From Peptococcaceae bacterium (lineage in GTDB: Bacteria; Bacillota; Peptococcia; DRI-13; UBA5745): a DNA stretch of 8,338 nt. The notes below the pieces were generated by a model. The model did not search any database. It worked only from the letters and a program-made list of their open reading frames with translations, and was not told where the DNA came from. The DNA is taken from the NCBI GenBank assembly GCA_031264885.1, contig JAISDM010000235.1:1-8338 (forward strand), written 5' to 3'. Made by a program: the position numbers and the translations under genes. This document shows positions 4,472 to 8,338 of the stretch, piece after piece (the stretch's first letter is position 1; every line of letters begins with the position of its first letter).

Positions 4472-6634
4472 ATGAGAAGTCTGCCTGTACCGATTCGGAT
4501 CAAAAAAAGGATTCAATGGGGACTGATTGCCACAAGTCTGCTGTTTGCCGGTTTGGTGACAAGACTGGTATGGGTGCAGCTGGTGGACGGACAAAGCTTG
4601 AGGAGCATGGCTTTTTCCAATCGCTTTCAGGATATTGAAATCGAGGCCCGCCGCGGCGTGATCTATGATTCCAACGGTATGGAGCTGGCCATCAGTGTCA
4701 GCACCGATTCTTTCTATGTGACGCCGAAGCAGGTCAGGGAATCCGGGAAGGCCAGGGAAGCGGCTCAGGCGATCGCGGATATTCTGGGCAAGGACCCGGA
4801 GAGCCTGCTGGAGCAAATCACCAAGAACCAGCATTTTGTGTGGATACAGAGGAAAGTGGACGCGGAACAGTCCCAGGCCATCAAGCAGGTCGTTGAGGAA
4901 CTGGATCTCGGCTCCGGAATCCATTCGGTGGAGGAACCCAAGCGGTTTTATCCCAAAAACGAGCTTCTGGCCAATGTCATCGGCTTTGTGGGGATGGATA
5001 ATCAGGGGCTGGGGGGGCTGGAAACGTCTTATGAGGAGACCCTGAGCGGGACGCCGGGCTCGATTCTGATGGAGAATGACCAGCGGGGACGGACGATCCC
5101 GGACGCGGTTCAGAAATATATCGCGCCCCAGGACGGGAACGGGCTGATTTTGACCATCGACGAGGCCGTTCAATACATCGCGGAGAGGGAATTGGACCGG
5201 ATCTGCCAGGAAGCGACGCCTCTGCGGGCGGGGGTCATCATCATGGAGCCTAAGACCGGCCGGATCCTGGCCATGGCGTCCAGACCCACCTATGATCCGA
5301 ATCACTACAATGAAACGGACTCAAGCCTGTTTCGGAACTTCCTGGTTTCGGACGTATATGAGCCGGGATCCACTTTTAAGACCATCACCATGGCCGGCGC
5401 GCTGGAGGAAGGCAAGGTCGGCCTGGAAGACCGGTTTTACTGCGGCGGATCCGTCAAGATCGGAAGCCGCAGCGTCCGGTGCTGGAGCTACAACAATCCT
5501 CACGGCAGCCAGACTTTCGTGCAGGGGGTGCAGAATTCCTGCAATCCGGTGTTTATCTCCATCGCCTTGGACGAGGGCCCTGAGATATTCTATAAGTATT
5601 TGAACGGCTTCGGCTTCGGGCAAAAAACAGAGGTGGCGCTGCCGGGAGAGGCCACGGGGATTCTGATGAACGAGGATAAGGTCAAGGATCTGGATCTGGC
5701 CAGCATGTCTATCGGGCAAAACAACGCGGTTACGCCCATTCAGCTGATTACGGCCTTCTCGGCCATCGCCAACGACGGAAAGCTGATGAAGCCTCAGCTG
5801 GTGGACCGGATCGTGGACCGCGAGGGCAATACGGTGGAGGAGATTCAGCCGGAGATGGTCCGTCAAATTATTTCCCAGGAAACGGCCCGGAGCATCATGC
5901 AGATACTGGAGTTGGTGGTCAGCCAGGGAACCGGCCGGAACGCCTATATCGAGGGCTTCCGCGTGGGAGGCAAGACGGGCACCGCGCAGAAGGCGCTGCC
6001 GGGCGGCGGGTATTCCCAGGACGACGTCATCGCGTCTTTTTTGGGCGCGGCGCCGGTGAACGACCCTAAAGTGGCGGCGCTGGTGATCGTGGACTCGCCT
6101 GTGGGCATGCATTACGGAAGCCAGGCGGCGGCGCCGGTGTTTGAGAGAATCGTCAACGACACCTTGAAATATTTGCAGGTGGAAAATCAGGTGGAATCCC
6201 AAAGGATCAATTCGGATCAATTGACCCAGATCCCCTTGCCGGATGTGAAGGGGATGGGTGTGGAGGAAGCGCGGAAGCTGCTGGAGCAGCAAGGCTTGAA
6301 GCCCAGCATCATCGGAGACGGGCCGGTGGTTAAGGCCCAGCTGCCTCAGGGGAACGAGAAAATGGCCATAGGCGGGAATGTGCTGCTGTATACCCGGGAA
6401 CTCGCGGCCGACGCGGAAGCGCTCCAGATAGAGACGCCGGATTTCACAGGGATGAGCGCGGCGGAGGTCATGGAACTGGCCAGGCAAATCAACGTCAGTG
6501 TGGAGATCAGAGGGAAGGGCTTGGTGGTGAGTCAGGAACCCATACCGGGGGTTCAGATTCTGTCGGGGACTCAGATACAGCTGACATTGGAAGAGTTCGC
6601 GGAAGGCGCCGCGGAGGATGTGATGGGGCCCTGA
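4472..6634 (+). CDS. ftsI: Class B penicillin-binding protein, FtsI/SpoVD type, with two PASTA domains
   Basis: A peptidoglycan D,D-transpeptidase that cross-links glycan strands at the septum with FtsW and the FtsL complex. The 720-residue protein has a short cytoplasmic start, one membrane anchor (about 16-37), a dimerisation/pedestal domain (about 55-215, including RRGVIYDSNG 60-69), and a transpeptidase domain (about 250-565). The three active-site motifs are intact: STFK with nucleophile Ser300, SCN at 356-358, and KTG at 501-503. Two PASTA domains follow (about 587-642 and 654-706), with conserved starts LPDVKGM and TPDFTGM. The start follows ftsL by six bases, with GAAAGG (4456-4461) as ribosome-binding site. 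Where Bacillus has pbpB and spoVD side by side here, this cluster has a single gene, so it could be the vegetative PBP, the sporulation SpoVD, or serve both. Activity is well supported; vegetative versus sporulation role is open. Confidence 0.92.
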   Translation: MRSLPVPIRIKKRIQWGLIATSLLFAGLVTRLVWVQLVDGQSLRSMAFSNRFQDIEIEARRGVIYDSNGMELAISVSTDSFYVTPKQVRESGKAREAAQAIADILGKDPESLLEQITKNQHFVWIQRKVDAEQSQAIKQVVEELDLGSGIHSVEEPKRFYPKNELLANVIGFVGMDNQGLGGLETSYEETLSGTPGSILMENDQRGRTIPDAVQKYIAPQDGNGLILTIDEAVQYIAERELDRICQEATPLRAGVIIMEPKTGRILAMASRPTYDPNHYNETDSSLFRNFLVSDVYEPGSTFKTITMAGALEEGKVGLEDRFYCGGSVKIGSRSVRCWSYNNPHGSQTFVQGVQNSCNPVFISIALDEGPEIFYKYLNGFGFGQKTEVALPGEATGILMNEDKVKDLDLASMSIGQNNAVTPIQLITAFSAIANDGKLMKPQLVDRIVDREGNTVEEIQPEMVRQIISQETARSIMQILELVVSQGTGRNAYIEGFRVGGKTGTAQKALPGGGYSQDDVIASFLGAAPVNDPKVAALVIVDSPVGMHYGSQAAAPVFERIVNDTLKYLQVENQVESQRINSDQLTQIPLPDVKGMGVEEARKLLEQQGLKPSIIGDGPVVKAQLPQGNEKMAIGGNVLLYTRELAADAEALQIETPDFTGMSAAEVMELARQINVSVEIRGKGLVVSQEPIPGVQILSGTQIQLTLEEFAEGAAEDVMGP

Positions 6635-6702
6635 TTACGGATCGGAATTCCGGGGATACTATTTAGGATTCGATTTTAAATTCGATTGTTTCGGGAGGGC
6701 GT

Positions 6703-8193
6703 ATGAGGCTTAAAAATTTAATGTCGTTCACCCCGACGGTTCAATGGAATCAGACTTTGGATTGGGAACGGGAAGTCCATAATATCACCGGCGATCTGCG
6801 CCGGTATCTGCCGGGGGATGTGTTCGTGGCCGTGAAGGGCGGGAAGCTGGACGGTCATACTTTGATTGAGCAGGCGGCGCGGCTGGATCCGGCGGCCATC
6901 GTCATTCAGGATCAGGAATACGCCGCCGGGGATGTGCCCTGGATCCTGGTGGAGAATACGCGCCGGGCGCTGGCGGAGCTGGTTCAGGGCCGGCAGGGGT
7001 TCCCTTCGGGCGGCATGGGGATGGTGGGGGTGACGGGCACGAATGGCAAAACCACCGTCACGGTTCTGATCGAGGCGATTTTGAGAGCGGCGGGGCATTA
7101 CCCCGGCGTGATCGGCACCATTCATAACCGGCTGGGACGGGAGATTCTGTCGGAAGGGATGACGACGCCGGATCCGGAGGACTTGGCGCGGCTGCTCAAG
7201 GTCATGCGGGACAGCCGGGCGGATTACTGTGTCATGGAGGTCAGTTCGCACGCGCTGAGCCAGTACCGGGTACAGGGCATCGAGTTTGACATAGCGATTT
7301 TTACCAATTTGACTCAGGATCATCTGGATTATCATGAGACCATGGAAAAATATCTGACGGCGAAAGGGAAGCTGTTCGCGGATATGAATCCCAAGGGCGG
7401 CAAGAAGCGCCCTAAATGCGCCATCCTGAATATGGACGACGCGGCCTGGCAGTATTTGGCCGATTTATGCCGAGTTCCGGTGATTACATACGGAATGGGG
7501 GCGGGATGTGATCTCAGGGCGGAGGATGTGCGGAATCATATCTATGGAATTGAGTATCATTTAGTCTACGCGAATCGGACGTATCCGGTTAAAATGAAGA
7601 TACACGGTTTGTTTAACGTGTATAATTCATTGGCGGCTGTGGCGGCGGGATTGGCGGAAAAAATCCCCATTGAGGTGATATTGGGCGCTTTGGCCGGTGT
7701 GGAGGTCATACCCGGGCGGCTGGAGCGGGTGGCTTCCAACCGTGAGTTCGCGGTGTTTGTGGATTACGCTCACACTCCGGACGGATTGGAGAAATGCATC
7801 GCTGCTGTGCGGGCGTTCTGCGGGGGCCGGGTCATTACGGTCTTTGGCTGCGGCGGCGACCGGGATCGGACCAAGAGGCCGCTGATGGGGGAGTGCGCGT
7901 CCCGTTTATCGGATTATTGTATCGTGACTTCGGATAATCCCCGGACGGAGGATCCGCTGGGGATCATTAACGATATTCTGACGGGGATTCCCGCTGAAAA
8001 ACAGGCGGGTGTCTGTCAGGTGGAGCCTGACCGGCGGGAGGCCATTCGGAAGGCGGTTCAAATGGCGCTGCCGGGGGATGTGGTGCTTATCTGCGGCAAG
8101 GGGCATGAGAAGAAGCAGATCATGGGCGGCGAGGCTTTAGACTTTGATGACTGTCTGGCCGCGCGGGAGGCGCTGCAGCGGGTTATGTCGTGA
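6703..8193 (+). CDS. murE: UDP-MurNAc-L-Ala-D-Glu:meso-2,6-diaminopimelate ligase MurE
   Basis: MurE is the cytoplasmic ATP-dependent ligase that adds the third amino acid to UDP-MurNAc-L-Ala-D-Glu. At 496 residues it has normal length with all three Mur domains. Visible motifs are the ATP loop GTNGKTT (112-118), TTPDPEDL (154-161), MEVSSHAL (178-185), TNLTQDHLDYH (201-211), the probable carbamylated Lys221 in YLTAKGKLF, VDYAHTPDGL (353-362), GCGGDRDRTKRPLM (382-395), and GKGHEKKQI (465-473). DNPRTE (411-416) carries the Arg typical of meso-diaminopimelate-specific enzymes, as opposed to lysine-adding ones. The start has GGGAGGG (6693-6699) only three to four bases upstream, a short spacing, but MRLKNL matches the usual family N-terminus better than the next Met at residue 7. 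It is separated from the PBP gene by 68 bases holding a 10-bp palindrome (6643-6652) and a repeated ATTCGATT, with no clear terminator, so it is probably in the same operon. Confidence 0.95.
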   Translation: MRLKNLMSFTPTVQWNQTLDWEREVHNITGDLRRYLPGDVFVAVKGGKLDGHTLIEQAARLDPAAIVIQDQEYAAGDVPWILVENTRRALAELVQGRQGFPSGGMGMVGVTGTNGKTTVTVLIEAILRAAGHYPGVIGTIHNRLGREILSEGMTTPDPEDLARLLKVMRDSRADYCVMEVSSHALSQYRVQGIEFDIAIFTNLTQDHLDYHETMEKYLTAKGKLFADMNPKGGKKRPKCAILNMDDAAWQYLADLCRVPVITYGMGAGCDLRAEDVRNHIYGIEYHLVYANRTYPVKMKIHGLFNVYNSLAAVAAGLAEKIPIEVILGALAGVEVIPGRLERVASNREFAVFVDYAHTPDGLEKCIAAVRAFCGGRVITVFGCGGDRDRTKRPLMGECASRLSDYCIVTSDNPRTEDPLGIINDILTGIPAEKQAGVCQVEPDRREAIRKAVQMALPGDVVLICGKGHEKKQIMGGEALDFDDCLAAREALQRVMS

Positions 8194-8338
8194 AACCTCG
8201 GCAGGAGAAGGCGGACGCTGTCCGGGTTAGGACACGGGTTCAGTCTGCGCGGCAGGCGCCGCTTGACTTCACCACGTGCCTGCCCCATCTCACCCTCCCT
8301 TCCTCGCCCACCGGGCGCGGTCGGGTTCGATGCCTTAC
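8194..8338. other. Sequence after murE with no recognisable gene
   Basis: In related clusters murF usually follows murE directly, but no MurF start or other recognisable protein begins here. The stretch is C- and G-rich, with a pyrimidine-rich part at 8283-8312, and contains an inverted repeat GGCAGGC (8251-8257) / GCCTGCC (8278-8284) with a 20-base loop. A GGAGAAGG (8203-8210) resembles a ribosome-binding site but has no start codon at a useful distance. The frame in register with murE stays open to the edge, but its translation is Arg/Pro-rich and unconvincing. Confidence 0.4.

Noticed and set aside
4106..6487. Two long minus-strand open frames opposite ftsL and the PBP gene
   Set aside because: They are antisense shadows of GC-rich coding sequence with intact, recognisable proteins on the + strand; their translations show no domain.
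6643..6652. CGGAATTCCG palindrome between the PBP gene and murE
   Set aside because: Short, with no T tract, so not a terminator; no known operator matches it, and a 10-bp palindrome alone is weak evidence.
8316..8338. GGTTCGATGCC resembling a tRNA T-loop
   Set aside because: The bases on either side do not pair into a 5-bp T stem, and no anticodon or acceptor stem can be built from the upstream sequence.

Overview
The window carries the start of a division and cell-wall (dcw/mra) gene cluster from what is most likely a spore-former-type member of the Bacillota (Clostridia-like). The evidence is the gene order mraZ-rsmH-ftsL-class B PBP-murE, a class B penicillin-binding protein with two C-terminal PASTA domains, and a MurE with the DNPR motif of enzymes that add meso-diaminopimelate. 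The DNA is GC-rich. A genus cannot be named from the sequence alone.

Layout: 1-219 is a tandem array of 41/42-bp units that runs off the left edge. It is followed by an intrinsic terminator (228-266) and dispersed palindromes. 445-1503 is an orphan gene whose product looks like two fused, catalytically degenerate tyrosine-recombinase domains. 1504-2490 is a gene-free stretch of about 1 kb packed with repeats: a nested palindrome (1503-1588), several REP-like palindromes with ATTCCGGG/CCCGGAAT arms, a 36-bp minisatellite (1779-1886), GGGCGGCA/TGCCGCCC palindromes, and four terminator-like hairpins. 2491-2553 is the mra promoter, overlaid by five TGG boxes spaced exactly 10 bp apart, which is the expected form of a MraZ operator. 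2554-8193 holds mraZ, rsmH, ftsL, a ftsI/spoVD-type PBP gene and murE, all on the + strand and tightly packed. 8194-8338 has no recognisable gene.

How the genes work together: MraZ should bind the phased boxes and control its own operon. RsmH methylates C1402 of 16S rRNA. FtsL and the class B PBP belong to the septal peptidoglycan synthesis complex. MurE makes the UDP-MurNAc-tripeptide precursor. The operon is insulated from upstream by stacked terminator-like hairpins, several of which are themselves copies of the dispersed repeats.

The most notable items are the phased MraZ operator, the duplicated recombinase-like orphan gene lying among palindromic repeats, and the repeat families themselves.
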